From Halobiforma nitratireducens JCM 10879 (GTDB taxonomy: Archaea > Halobacteriota > Halobacteria > Halobacteriales > Natrialbaceae): 39,505 nt of DNA. The position numbers and the translations under genes were made by a program. Of this stretch, positions 8,236 through 17,235 are shown one piece after another. The notes under the pieces are model-generated. The model did no database searches and was not told the DNA's origin. It worked only from the letters and a program-made list of their open reading frames with translations. Numbering within the stretch: the first letter of the stretch is position 1; each line of letters starts with the position of its first letter. The stretch spans positions 1 to 39,505 of the forward strand of contig NZ_AOMA01000099.1 in NCBI RefSeq assembly GCF_000337895.1. The letters are read 5' to 3'.

Positions 8236-8835
8236 CTACTTCCGGCGTGACTGCTGTCGTCGGATCGCCGCTGCGACCGACTCGAACTCGGGAACCCCGC
8301 GGAGTCGAAGCCCGTTCCCCCAGCCGAAACTCCCCGACGAGATGGCGTGAGAGACCGAGATCGTCCCGTACCCCTGGTTGCGACTGAAGGCGGTCGTTTT
8401 CGTTCGAAGGCCCCGTACGTCTTCCACCCACGTTTCGCTCGTCGTTTTCGTCGAAAAGCCGGCGATCACCACGATCCGGCGATCGGTCACGAGATACCGG
8501 ACGCGGTTGCGCCGGTACCACGCGTACCCCCCGACGGCGGCGGCGAGGACGAGAACGAAGAACCCGACAGCCAGGTCCTGTGTGGCGATCGCGACGCCGA
8601 GTAGCGCGAACAGTCCCGCGATCGCGAGGTGGACAGCCCAGGCCCACCACGTCGGCCGCGTGTCGACGATCACCTCCTCGTCCTCGAGCAACGGCAGCTC
8701 CACACTCGAGGCCGAACGCGATCCCGAGCCTGGACTTCCACCGGGGCTCGACCGGCCGTCCGCTGAATCACGCTCGTCCCCACTCGATGGGTCTTCCTCG
8801 TATGCTACCGTCGACGGTCCGTCCCGTTCGCTCAT
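8236..8835 (-). CDS. Membrane-anchored bacterial-PH-domain (YdbS-like) protein
   Basis: 199 residues from ATG at 8835. A Ser/Gly/Asp-rich disordered N-terminus (about 1-45) is followed by two adjacent transmembrane helices (about 62-84 and 87-107) and then a bPH_2-type domain with the characteristic RVRYLVTDRRIVVIAG, where bPH proteins have 'Y.(I/V)T..R(I/L)', and RGLRTKTTAFSRNQGYGTI. This architecture fits small membrane proteins of the DUF304/bPH_2 group. Role in haloarchaea unknown, possibly envelope stress. The start just after MISGR was preferred because it begins the hydrophilic MSERDG stretch. Confidence 0.8.
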   Translation of the reverse strand: MSERDGPSTVAYEEDPSSGDERDSADGRSSPGGSPGSGSRSASSVELPLLEDEEVIVDTRPTWWAWAVHLAIAGLFALLGVAIATQDLAVGFFVLVLAAAVGGYAWYRRNRVRYLVTDRRIVVIAGFSTKTTSETWVEDVRGLRTKTTAFSRNQGYGTISVSHAISSGSFGWGNGLRLRGVPEFESVAAAIRRQQSRRK

Positions 8836-8951
8836 TCGTCCCGATATCACAGCAAAAATTGATAACAGTACTGGTATTCTCGGTCCGAATTCGTTCCGGT
8901 CGCGTTCGCGTCGGTCCCGAGTATCGACCTCGTTGGGCAGGGACAGCGAGC

Positions 8952-10703
8952 TCAGACGGCCTCCCGTCCGCGCTTGCCGGTCCGTATCTGACAGGCGTCT
9001 TCGATCGTCTGGACGAAGATTTTCCCGTCACCCGGCTCGCCCGTGTTCGCCGCTTCGCGGACGGCCGTGATGACGTCCGCTGCCGGCACGTCGGCGACGA
9101 CGCACTCGATTTTGGCTTTCTGGTGGAGATCGACGGTGTACTCTTCTCCGCGCCACTGGCCTTTCTTCGCGGGCTGGGAGCCCCGTCCGGAGACGTTCGT
9201 GACCGTCAACGATGGCGCGCCGATCTGGGCAAGCTCTGTCTTGACGGCGCTCAGACGGTCCGGGCGAACGATCGCCGTGACCATTTTGATCTCGCCGTCG
9301 TTCGGTTCGCCTCCATCGGCACGGAGGACGCTCGAGTCCCCGTCACTGCCGTGACCGGCGGTTCCACCGTCGGTCGCGACGTCCGGTTTGCCGAACTCGG
9401 GGTACGTGTCGACGCCGTGTTCAGCGAGGTCCAGCCCGTCGCGTTCGTGTTCGGGCGTGACGCGGGCCTGTCCGGCCGCTTTGAACGCGCCCCAGATGGC
9501 TGCCGTCGTGACGACCGTCCAGACCGTGAGGACGGCGACGCCGACGATCTGTGGGACGAACGCGCCCGCTTCGATCGAGAGGAGCCCGCCCGCGACGAGC
9601 CCGCCGCCGATCGCGGTTCCCTCGATCGACCACAGCGGGTAGAGAATCAGTCCGAGCATCCCCGCGCTACCGTGGACGGGAAACACCGCACAGACGTCGT
9701 CGATCTTCAGGTACTGCTCGACGAACCGGAAGACGAGCGGGAGCTGTGCACCGGCGAGGAAGCCGATCGCGATCGCCCCCATCGGCGTGATGAGATCGGT
9801 CGGTCCGGTGACGCCGACCAGCCCGGCGAGCATACCGTTGGCGACGTACAGGGTATCCACCTTCCCGATCGTGACGATCGAGACTGCCGACGCGCCGACC
9901 GCACCCAGTCCCATCCCGAGTGCGGTGACCATCGCGACGCTGCCGACGTAGTCGAAGTCGGCCAACTCGAAGGAGCCGGGGTCGACGACCGTCGCTGCGG
10001 TGCCGACGTTGAAGCCGAACCAGCCGAAACAGAGGATCAACGTCCCCAGCACGGCAAAGGTCAGCGAGTGTCCGGGAAGGACGTTGACGCTGCCATCGTC
10101 GGCGTACTTGTCGATGCGCGCTCCGAGTATCCAGGCCGCAGTAAGGCCAGCGACGCCGCCCACGCCGTGGACGACCATCCCGCCTGCGAAGTCGGCGAAG
10201 CCGAACGCATCCAGCAACGGCGCGTCAGCGCCCGGTGCGTACCAGACGAGTCCGGCGACGACAGGGTAGATGACCGCCGCCAGCAGAAACGTGTAGGCCA
10301 CGTACGCACGGAGCTTGGCCCGTCCGGCGACGGCCCCGGAGACGATCGTCGCGGCCGTCATCGCGAAGACCGCACTGAACAGCCACATCACCCAGTCGAA
10401 CGATCCCTCGCCGAACATCGTCAGCGGCGTCGATTCGCCGCCAGCCAGGGCCGCGCCGACGTTGTTCGAGATTCCCATTCCGATCACGAAGAACACGCCG
10501 ATCCCGACCGCCCAGGTCAGCATGTTCTTGGTCAACTGGTTCGCCACGTTCTTCGAGCGAACCTGGCCCGCCTCGAGCATCGCGAACCCGGCGTGCATGA
10601 AGAAAATCAGGAACGTCACGGTCAGCGCCCACATCAGGTTCATCCCCGTCGCGAGCGACTCGAGGTCGCTCGAACTCACCTCGAGAAGGGGCGGCTCGAT
10701 CAT
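8952..10703 (-). CDS. amt: Ammonium channel (Amt) fused to a PII/GlnK domain
   Basis: 583 residues. Residues 1 to about 440 are an Amt/Rh channel with eleven helices. It has the pore pattern [20 protein letters not shown] with the first twin-pore His, [12 protein letters not shown] with the second, and a C-terminal cytoplasmic tail [18 protein letters not shown] Gly/Asp linker (about 441-468) leads into a complete PII protein (469-583): [16 protein letters not shown], a T-loop at about 503-525, [15 protein letters not shown] and the ATP-binding B-loop [11 protein letters not shown]. Separate Amt and GlnK normally form a regulated complex in which the T-loop plugs the pore; here they are one chain. 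The residue aligning with the uridylylated Tyr51 of bacterial PII is Trp (QWRGEEY). ATG at 10703 has a strong Shine-Dalgarno sequence. Confidence 0.95.
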   Translation of the reverse strand: MIEPPLLEVSSSDLESLATGMNLMWALTVTFLIFFMHAGFAMLEAGQVRSKNVANQLTKNMLTWAVGIGVFFVIGMGISNNVGAALAGGESTPLTMFGEGSFDWVMWLFSAVFAMTAATIVSGAVAGRAKLRAYVAYTFLLAAVIYPVVAGLVWYAPGADAPLLDAFGFADFAGGMVVHGVGGVAGLTAAWILGARIDKYADDGSVNVLPGHSLTFAVLGTLILCFGWFGFNVGTAATVVDPGSFELADFDYVGSVAMVTALGMGLGAVGASAVSIVTIGKVDTLYVANGMLAGLVGVTGPTDLITPMGAIAIGFLAGAQLPLVFRFVEQYLKIDDVCAVFPVHGSAGMLGLILYPLWSIEGTAIGGGLVAGGLLSIEAGAFVPQIVGVAVLTVWTVVTTAAIWGAFKAAGQARVTPEHERDGLDLAEHGVDTYPEFGKPDVATDGGTAGHGSDGDSSVLRADGGEPNDGEIKMVTAIVRPDRLSAVKTELAQIGAPSLTVTNVSGRGSQPAKKGQWRGEEYTVDLHQKAKIECVVADVPAADVITAVREAANTGEPGDGKIFVQTIEDACQIRTGKRGREAV

Positions 10704-10707
10704 TCGG

Positions 10708-10715
10708 TCACCTCC
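10708..10715 (-). promoter_or_regulatory. Strong Shine-Dalgarno site of amt
   Basis: On the minus strand GGAGGTGA lies four bases before the amt ATG and matches the 3' end of archaeal 16S rRNA. Most other genes here have no such site, so this transcript probably has a real 5' leader. It fixes the start at 10703. Confidence 0.7.
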
Positions 10716-10845
10716 GTCGCTGCGGTCGAAGTCGGAGTCAGATCTAGATCGGAAAACTCGTCGTCAGAGTTCGGTCTTTTGTTCGCTAACATCGGGATCA
10801 GTGCAACGCTTGTTGCTCGAGTCACGTTCCTACGGGACGACTGGG

Positions 10846-10855
10846 TATAATATAA
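10846..10855 (-). promoter_or_regulatory. TATA box of amt
   Basis: TTATATTATA on the minus strand is the best TATA-like sequence upstream of amt. It would place transcription start near 10822, giving a leader of about 120 nt, in agreement with the Shine-Dalgarno site. Confidence 0.5.
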
Positions 10856-11285
10856 GGGTAAGCGTTGATGTTCGTCGATAATGTGGTGGTAATAGGTTGA
10901 TCCGTTCGAATTTAAAGGAGGTTTAATCTATATAATGGCTTCTCCGTGAGGATCGGTAGCTTCCGTCCGTTGGGAACTGGTCGTCTGTCAACACCACGAT
11001 CGTCTCGTGAGGACGATCGAGCACGTTCGTGCGCGGACGGAACCGGTTTCCCGACCGATTCGGCCTGTGCGCGGCGACCGCTGGGCTTCGATCACCGCTC
11101 TTCTCGGCTAACTGGGCAAACGTGCGGATCGCCGTCCACACAGTGGGGTCGTTCGGTTCCGATCCCATCGACCGGCGGCTCTGTGGGTGATTCGTTCGGT
11201 TACACGTCGTGACGCCGTTGACGCGGCGTCGATTCATGTGATCTAGTGACTTTCACAGTACTAGAACATAATCTATAACTGATCT
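10856..11285. other. AT-rich intergenic region between amt and the 11286 gene
   Basis: About 430 bases with no gene I can support. The left part (10856-10940) is unusually AT-rich and contains AAAGGAGGT (10914-10922) upstream of a five-codon reading frame (10935-10949, plus strand), which may be chance. Open frames of 88 and 104 codons on opposite strands in 10923-11237 lack acidic composition. At the right end CTAGT (11243-11247) and ACTAG (11260-11264) form an inverted pair enclosing GTGACTTTCAC, possibly an operator for the 11286 gene. Confidence 0.4.
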
Positions 11286-11663
11286 TTGTCTGACGATAGT
11301 ATCGAGGTGTTCGATCTGAAACGAACGTACGCGTTCACGGTCACAGGAGTCGTCGTCCTCGGGTTCGTCCTTCTCGTGGTCGGTACGTCGGCGGCCGCGG
11401 CGACCGACCTCGAGTGTACGAACAGCGGTGCTCCGGGTGAAACCTGTATCTACGAACCGAGCGACCCGGTCGTCGACGACGGGATGGACACGGAAGCGGA
11501 CGCGGACGCGGTGATGACGGCCCCCGAGGTCCAGGAGTGCCGGGAAGATGTCGACTGTGAGGAGATCATCCGTTCCATGCCGGACCTGCAGAACTTCGCC
11601 GGCCAGTACGAGTTCCACTACGCCAACCAGTACCAGTACTGCGTCGAGCAACAGTCGCCCTGA
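11286..11663 (+). CDS. Small Cys-containing membrane-anchored or secreted protein
   Basis: 125 residues. An in-frame TGA stands at 11280-11282, and there is no ATG before the hydrophobic segment, so the start is TTG at 11286 (MSDDSIEVFDLKRTYAF) or GTG at 11307; an AT-rich stretch (CATAATCTATAAC) ends just before it. One helix at about 15-38 is followed by an acidic exported domain with five cysteines (44, 54, 85, 91, 119), the first four arranged as two pairs that could form disulphides. The sequence ends FAGQYEFHYANQYQYC. No known family is recognised. The strong acidity and periodicity argue for a real gene. Confidence 0.65.
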   Translation: MSDDSIEVFDLKRTYAFTVTGVVVLGFVLLVVGTSAAAATDLECTNSGAPGETCIYEPSDPVVDDGMDTEADADAVMTAPEVQECREDVDCEEIIRSMPDLQNFAGQYEFHYANQYQYCVEQQSP

Positions 11664-11774
11664 CCGTCTCCCACGGCTACACAGTAGTTGGCCGTGGTTT
11701 TCTCCTGTATTTCGTAAACTCGGCCGTTCGTTTTCGATGAATTCCGGCGATGACCTGTCTCTGTCTCCCACACG

Positions 11775-12833
11775 CTACGCGAGTTCGCTCGCTACGTCCT
11801 CCGCGAAATAGGTCAGGATCAGATCCGCACCAGCCCGCTTGATCGACAGCAGCGACTCGAGCGCGACCGCCTCGAGGTCGAGCCATCCCTTTTCCGCGGC
11901 GGCGTGTAACATCGCGTACTCGCCGGAAACGTTGTAGGCAGCAACGGGGTGGTCGAACTCCCGGCGGACGTCGGCGACGATATCGAGGTACGGGAGCGCG
12001 GGTTTGACCATCAACACGTCGGCACCCTGCTCGACGTCGTGGCTCACCTCACGGACTGCCTCCCGTCGGTTCGCCGGGTCCATCTGGTAGTGCCGGCGAT
12101 CGCCGAAGGCGGGTGCACCGTCGGCAGCGTCGCGGAACGGGCCGTAGAAGGCGCTCTCGTACTTTGCGGCGTAGCTCATGATCGGGACGTGTTCGTGGTC
12201 CGCATCGTCCAGCGCCTCGCGAATCGCGCCGACCATCCCGTCTATCATCCCGCTCGGGGCGACCATGTCCGCGCCCGCGTCGGCGTGTGAGACCGCGATC
12301 TTTCGGAGCGACTCGAGGGTGGCGTCGTTGTCGACGGTGATCGAGGGTTCGTCCGGCAGCGAGTGTCCGTTGCCCGGTAAGTGACCGTCCCCGTTGCCAT
12401 CGCCGTCGTCGCTTCCCTCGCCCGTCTCTTGCAAGCCCGACTCGAGGGTCCCGCAGTGGCCGTGGTCGGTGTACTCACAGAGACAGACGTCGGTGACGAC
12501 GTAGGCGTCTGTCTCCCGGCTGATCCGACGCGTCGCTTCCTGGACGACTCCGTCCTCGGCCCACGCGCGGGTTCCGTCGACGTCTTTCGTTTCGGGGACA
12601 CCGAACAGCATGACCGCCTCGACGCCGGTCTCGCGAACTTCCTCGACGCGAGCGACGGCATCCTCGAGCGGGACGCGCTCGTGACCGGGCATCGACTCGA
12701 TCGGTACCCGCTCGTCGGTCGTCGCGTCGACGAACACCGGTGCGATGAGGTCGGTGGGCTCGAGGCTGGTTTCGCTGACGAGCCCGCGAACCCGGTCCTG
12801 CCGGAGTCGTCGGGGACGGTGGGTAAGGTCCAT
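11775..12833 (-). CDS. hemB: Delta-aminolevulinic acid dehydratase (porphobilinogen synthase)
   Basis: 352 residues. Condenses two 5-aminolevulinate to porphobilinogen, the substrate of HemC. Signatures: zinc-site TDVCLCEYTDHGHCG with Cys117, Cys119 and Cys127 (zinc-dependent class), the two active-site lysines Lys224 (MSYAAKYESAFYGPFRDA) and Lys277 (DVLMVKPALPYLDIV), and NVSGEYAMLHAA. Between the zinc motif and the next conserved strand there is a halophile insertion of about 30 residues (133-162) rich in Gly/Asp/Asn. ATG at 12833 is chosen since the upstream part of the frame is Arg/Ser-rich and unlike HemB. Divergent from the lipoprotein gene at 12964. Confidence 0.96.
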   Translation of the reverse strand: MDLTHRPRRLRQDRVRGLVSETSLEPTDLIAPVFVDATTDERVPIESMPGHERVPLEDAVARVEEVRETGVEAVMLFGVPETKDVDGTRAWAEDGVVQEATRRISRETDAYVVTDVCLCEYTDHGHCGTLESGLQETGEGSDDGDGNGDGHLPGNGHSLPDEPSITVDNDATLESLRKIAVSHADAGADMVAPSGMIDGMVGAIREALDDADHEHVPIMSYAAKYESAFYGPFRDAADGAPAFGDRRHYQMDPANRREAVREVSHDVEQGADVLMVKPALPYLDIVADVRREFDHPVAAYNVSGEYAMLHAAAEKGWLDLEAVALESLLSIKRAGADLILTYFAEDVASELA

Positions 12834-12963
12834 ACGGGGGTCTACTGAGGACACACGCAAAAACGGTGCGTTCGCGGAGCGCGATCCTCGAAGCCGTTGT
12901 CGACCGACGGGAGACGTATAACTCTCCTGAAGACTTATGAGGACTCCTCGAGCAGTCTCGACT

Positions 12964-14436
12964 ATGGAACGCCGCCCGTTCCTCACAGCCCTCTCGGGAA
13001 GTGCGCCCCTCCTCGCCGGTTGTACCGCGCTGGTCGACGACGACCCGGCGAACGAAACGGACGACGATGGAACCAACACTGAACCGTCTACCGACGACGA
13101 CCTGGACCGACCGGACGAGTTCGACCCGCTGTCCCCCGAGTCGGACCCATCCGTCGTCGACTTCGAGACCGCGCCGCTGTCGGCCGCGGTCGTCGATGGC
13201 CGTCTCTCGACGGCGGATCGGCTCTCGGTCGTACTGGACTTCGTGGCACCGGCAACGGCCGAGTCGCCCGCACGGCTGGGGGCCGTCCTCGAGAATCGAA
13301 AGCCCTTCGCCCAGACGTTCAGACCACGGCGACTTCTCGTCCTCGACGATCCGGCCAGCGGTCGCGACGACGACCGAAACACGATCTATCTCGTGCCGAC
13401 CGCCGACAACGAACTCGCGGAGACGGTTCCGGCCCTCGAGCGCGACGCGGACGGGCGCTGGCGCGTCGAGAGCGTTCGCGATGACTGGTACCCGAAGTCG
13501 ATCACTCTCGGGGCTGAAGAGAGGGTCGTCCTCGAGTTCGCCGTCGTCGGTCATCACGACCGCAGCGAACCGCCGATCGACGCGGGCACGTATCGGTTCT
13601 CGTGGCGGGACAACGGGTTCTCGATCGCCGTCTGGCCGACCGAGACGCCGGGACCGACCGACGAATCGCGCTTTGCCGGCGCGGACGTGCCGTCGATCCC
13701 CGATACGAAGACCGAGTGGTATCACGACGCCGGCCAGCGGACGGAGACGTTCCTGCGTGCGGATGCCGAAACGGTCGATACACCGGGTCGAATCGAGTTC
13801 GAACTGGTCAACCGTGCCCGGGAATCGATGAGCGGGAACCCGTACCGCTGGCGGCTCTACAAACTGGTCGACGACGCGTGGATTCCCGTCTATCCGTGGG
13901 AGTTTCCGCTACCGCTCGCCGCTGTGACACCGGGTGAGAGCGACGAGACCGAACTGGTCCTCTATCACGGCGAGCCAGTCGGCCGACAGGGCCGTACCGT
14001 CGGTCACCTCGGCGGCGGTCGCTACGCCTACACCGTCGGCTACAGCCTCGAGGACGAAACGCACGCGGCGATGTTCGAGGTCGACGCGCCGACCCTCTCG
14101 ATCGGTCCCGAGCCGGACGCCGAGATCGATCGCGACGGCGACACCGTCGTCGTTCGGCTCCCGAACTACGAGGACGCCCGTCGGCCATCGACGGTCACAG
14201 TGACGCGTACGTCTAGCGCCGAAGAACGACTCATCGAAGAACAGCTTCCGCGGCGGCCGTTCCGGGCGTTCCGGAACACGCTTTCGCTTTTCGAAGAAGG
14301 TGTCGAGGAGGTTCGTCTCGAGACGGACCGAAGCACGGCGCTTCGCTCGCTGGACTTCGACGAGGGGGAAACGCGGACAATCGAGTACGACGGGGACGCC
14401 TTCGAAGCGACCGGTCGGGTACTCGAGGAGCCTTAA
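12964..14436 (+). CDS. Putative Tat-exported lipoprotein of unknown function
   Basis: 490 residues. The N-terminus MERRPFLTALSGSAPLLAGC has a twin-arginine motif and a lipobox (Leu-Ala-Gly-Cys20), the usual haloarchaeal Tat lipoprotein signal. After it comes an Asp/Thr-rich linker, then a long acidic beta-rich region with several Ig-like stretches (for example RIEFELVNRARESMSGNPYR and GGRYAYTVGYSLEDE). No catalytic motif is seen. ATG at 12964 is preferred over the ATG at 12937 because ACTTATGAGG around 12930-12939 reads as a TATA box at leaderless distance. Probably a cell-surface protein; ligand unknown. Confidence 0.75.
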   Translation: MERRPFLTALSGSAPLLAGCTALVDDDPANETDDDGTNTEPSTDDDLDRPDEFDPLSPESDPSVVDFETAPLSAAVVDGRLSTADRLSVVLDFVAPATAESPARLGAVLENRKPFAQTFRPRRLLVLDDPASGRDDDRNTIYLVPTADNELAETVPALERDADGRWRVESVRDDWYPKSITLGAEERVVLEFAVVGHHDRSEPPIDAGTYRFSWRDNGFSIAVWPTETPGPTDESRFAGADVPSIPDTKTEWYHDAGQRTETFLRADAETVDTPGRIEFELVNRARESMSGNPYRWRLYKLVDDAWIPVYPWEFPLPLAAVTPGESDETELVLYHGEPVGRQGRTVGHLGGGRYAYTVGYSLEDETHAAMFEVDAPTLSIGPEPDAEIDRDGDTVVVRLPNYEDARRPSTVTVTRTSSAEERLIEEQLPRRPFRAFRNTLSLFEEGVEEVRLETDRSTALRSLDFDEGETRTIEYDGDAFEATGRVLEEP

Positions 14437-14669
14437 CGCCGAATCGGTCCCGTGAACCGTCGCGGGAACGCGGCGTCGTCTCGCGGAACGAATTTCTCTC
14501 GAGACCTACCGTCCGTGAGTGTCGTCCGTTCGCAAGTCCCACTGAGCGTCCTCTGCCGGGATCAATACCCTCATACGCCGGGGCTGTCGACGGGAAAGTG
14601 AACTGCTACGGTAATGATATCGACGAACTCGCCGACTTCAGTACGACTCGAGGGTGACGACGATCGACG

Positions 14670-15842
14670 ATGAACTGGCGCTACCGGGAGACCGTCCTCG
14701 CACTGTGTACGCTCGCGTTCTTCGCGACGATGGTCGGCCGGCTGGTGATCAGCCCGGTCGTGCCGATGGTCACCGACGAGTTCGGCGTCTCGAACTCGGT
14801 GATCGGGATCGCGCTGACGGGAATGTGGATGGCCTACTTCCTCTCGCAGTTCCCCAGTGGGTTGCTCGCGGATCGGTACGGCGAACGGATCGTGATCCTC
14901 GTCGCCGTCGGCGGCACTGCGGCGGCGAGCGTCTTCCTCGCGATCGCTCCGCTGTTCTGGGTGTTCCTGCTCGGTACGATCCTGCTGGGCGGGGTCGCCG
15001 GCCTCCACTACAGCGTCGCAACTACCCTCCTCACCCGTACCTACGACGAGATCGGGACCGCGATCGGCGTCCACAATGGTGGCGGCCCCCTCGCCGGGCT
15101 GATCGCGCCGCCGATCGCCGCCTGGATCGCAGTCCAGTACGGCTGGCGTCCCGCCATCGCCGTCGGCGCTGCTGTCGCCGTTCCCGTCTTCCTGCTGTTT
15201 GGCTGGCGTGTCCAGCCCACCGAACCACAGCGTCCCGACGAGCGGGTCCGCGATCGCCTCGAGCTCGAGCCCGTCCTCGAGTTGCTCTCCAGACCGAAGA
15301 TCGCGTTCCCGATCGTGCTCTCGATCCTCGCGGCGTTCGTCTGGCAGGCGACGGCGTCGTTCCTGCCGACGTTTCTCATGGAACACCGCGAGCAGTCGCC
15401 GGAGCTTGCGTCTCTCGTCTTCGGCGGCTACTTCGTCGTCCAGGCAGTCACGCAGGTCGGCGTGGGCGCGGTGTCGGACCGGTACGGGCGGGACCTGGCG
15501 ACGGGTGGCTGTATGATCCTCGGGTCCATCGGGTTCGGCTTGCTCGTGGCGGTGCCCGGTTCCATCGCGCTCGGTGCCGCGGTGCTTCTGATCGGGACCG
15601 GTCTCGGCTGGGGCGCGGCGCTGCTCCCCCGGTTCATGGACGTGTTGGGCGATGCAGAGCGTGGAGCCGGCTTCGGCCTCGTTCGCACGGTCTACGGCTT
15701 CATCGGCGCGCTCGGCTCGGTTTGCACTGGCCTCCTGGCCGACGTGTTCGGCTGGGGCGTCGCATTCGCCGTGCTCGGCGGGCTGCTCGCGCTCGTCCTC
15801 GTGGCCTTGTTCGTCAACTGGGTGTTCTCCCTTGGATACTGA
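14670..15842 (+). CDS. Major facilitator superfamily transporter
   Basis: 390 residues with about twelve hydrophobic helices. The MFS motif A pattern appears between helices 2 and 3 (GLLADRYGERIVIL) and again in the second half (GAVSDRYGRDLATGG), with a longer cytoplasmic loop at about 185-210. The half-and-half symmetry and helix count are those of a typical drug/anion-type permease; substrate cannot be predicted. ATG at 14670 begins MNWRYRETVLAL just before helix 1. The gene is alone on its strand between the lipoprotein and a tandem repeat. Confidence 0.88.
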   Translation: MNWRYRETVLALCTLAFFATMVGRLVISPVVPMVTDEFGVSNSVIGIALTGMWMAYFLSQFPSGLLADRYGERIVILVAVGGTAAASVFLAIAPLFWVFLLGTILLGGVAGLHYSVATTLLTRTYDEIGTAIGVHNGGGPLAGLIAPPIAAWIAVQYGWRPAIAVGAAVAVPVFLLFGWRVQPTEPQRPDERVRDRLELEPVLELLSRPKIAFPIVLSILAAFVWQATASFLPTFLMEHREQSPELASLVFGGYFVVQAVTQVGVGAVSDRYGRDLATGGCMILGSIGFGLLVAVPGSIALGAAVLLIGTGLGWGAALLPRFMDVLGDAERGAGFGLVRTVYGFIGALGSVCTGLLADVFGWGVAFAVLGGLLALVLVALFVNWVFSLGY

Positions 15843-15883
15843 CTGGTCGCCTGCTGCGTCGTCACGCTCGTAGGTCGTCCCTG

Positions 15884-16000
15884 CCGATGGACTCCGTTCG
15901 TGCAATAATGACGGACCTTCCCTGTCGACGGACTCCGTTCGTGCAATAATGACGGACCTTCCCTGTCGACGGACTCCGTTCGTGCGATAATGACGGTCCT
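15884..16000. repeat. 41-bp tandem repeat, nearly three copies
   Basis: The block ACTCCGTTCGTGC begins at 15891, 15932 and 15973, an exact period of 41 bases. The first two intervals are nearly identical; the third diverges after GATAATGACGG. Each unit contains the short palindrome ACGGACTCCGT (imperfect in the first copy). There are no unique spacers, so this is not a CRISPR array. It lies 42 bases after the MFS stop and about 90 bases beyond the DCC gene stop, in the gap between convergent genes. Confidence 0.85.
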
Positions 16001-16090
16001 GACGGTTCCTCGTACAGTTTCCCCTCGGCCAGTTCCCGTGGAACCACGACTCGAAGCGACTGCACCGGTCCATCGCGACGACAGCCCGTC

Positions 16091-16519
16091 TCACTCTCTC
16101 TCGGTCCCATCCTCTGCTCCGTCTTCCTCCCGTGTGGGCGGGTTCCGACTGGCGAACGAACCGAACAGGGCTCTCCGATCCGCGACTTCGCGGTAGAGTG
16201 GCTCCCGAACCGTTTCGCGACCTGGGAGCTGTCGGAACGCGACCGCCAGGAGCCGCGACGGAGTGTCGACACGGGCAAGCGTCTCCTCGATCGCTGCGCC
16301 ACAGGAGTAGGTTCCCTCGTCGGTCAACAGGTGTGCACAGTCCTCGTACTCGTCGGGCAGCCGGGATAGCTGGTCACCCTCGAGTTCGGAGAACCCGACG
16401 AGGTCGAACGTCCCGCGCTCGGCGGCGAACTCGGCACACCAGGTGCAGAACCCACAGTCGTCGTCGTAGACCAGCATCGGCCGCGAGGCGGACTGCCTGC
16501 TCGAGTCAGGCTGGGCCAT
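16091..16519 (-). CDS. DCC-family (DUF393) thiol-disulphide oxidoreductase-like protein
   Basis: 142 residues. The diagnostic DCC signature appears near the N-terminus as LVYDDDCGFCTWCAEF (Asp-Cys22-x-x-Cys25), followed by the expected alternating structure and a Gly/Cys segment (GTYSCGAAIEETL) that corresponds to the second conserved region of the family. The C-terminal LYREVADRRALFG matches the family's 'YR.(V/I)A..R..' motif. Members are thought to be thioredoxin-fold redox proteins, function poorly known. A third cysteine, Cys28, lies one turn further. The C-terminal 20 residues are a charged tail. Confidence 0.88.
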   Translation of the reverse strand: MAQPDSSRQSASRPMLVYDDDCGFCTWCAEFAAERGTFDLVGFSELEGDQLSRLPDEYEDCAHLLTDEGTYSCGAAIEETLARVDTPSRLLAVAFRQLPGRETVREPLYREVADRRALFGSFASRNPPTREEDGAEDGTERE

Positions 16520-16620
16520 ACGGCAAGTACGTGCTCGAACCCGAAAAGCACCGCGCGAAACGAGTCGTGTCGGTCCGGCTCAGAGGGCCACAGCGGGCCC
16601 GAAATCGGTCGCGAGTCCGT

Positions 16621-16982
<362 letters not shown>

Positions 16983-17235
16983 TCTGTCCATCTCCGAGTT
17001 CCGGTCCTGGTTCCAGTCTCGGTCCCGGGACGGCGTATCGTCTTTCCGACCCGACCCGCTGGGGATGTACTGTGTCTCGGTAGGGAACGGTCGCCGACAC
17101 GACAAGCGCGACCGATCCGCATCGTGCCTGGAACCTGTCACGACATCCGACGATTCGGACGGTTTACTGTACCTCAGTGCCGGTACACCCGCGACCCGAA
17201 GCGATCGCACTGGGACATCGGTACAGCGACCCGTC

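Noticed and set aside
8580..10850. 756-codon open frame on the plus strand opposite the Amt-PII gene
   Set aside because: Antisense artefact; no domain recognisable and the opposite strand is a clear ammonium channel.
10914..10949. AAAGGAGGT followed by ATG and four codons
   Set aside because: A five-codon frame with a Shine-Dalgarno-like run in an AT-rich stretch can occur by chance; no conservation evidence. Mentioned only as part of the intergenic region.
10923..11237. 104-codon frame (minus) and 88-codon frame (plus, 10946-11212) between amt and the 11286 gene
   Set aside because: Neither has acidic composition, a recognisable family or a well-placed promoter; both are Arg/Ser/Pro-rich like other non-coding stretches here.
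15884..16000. CRISPR array
   Set aside because: Repeats are directly adjacent at 41-base period with no variable spacers and no cas gene nearby.
14571..16094. 507-codon antisense frame over the MFS transporter and the 41-bp repeat
   Set aside because: The real gene on the plus strand has twelve helices and motif A; this frame is a His/Arg/Glu-rich shadow that also runs through the repeat.
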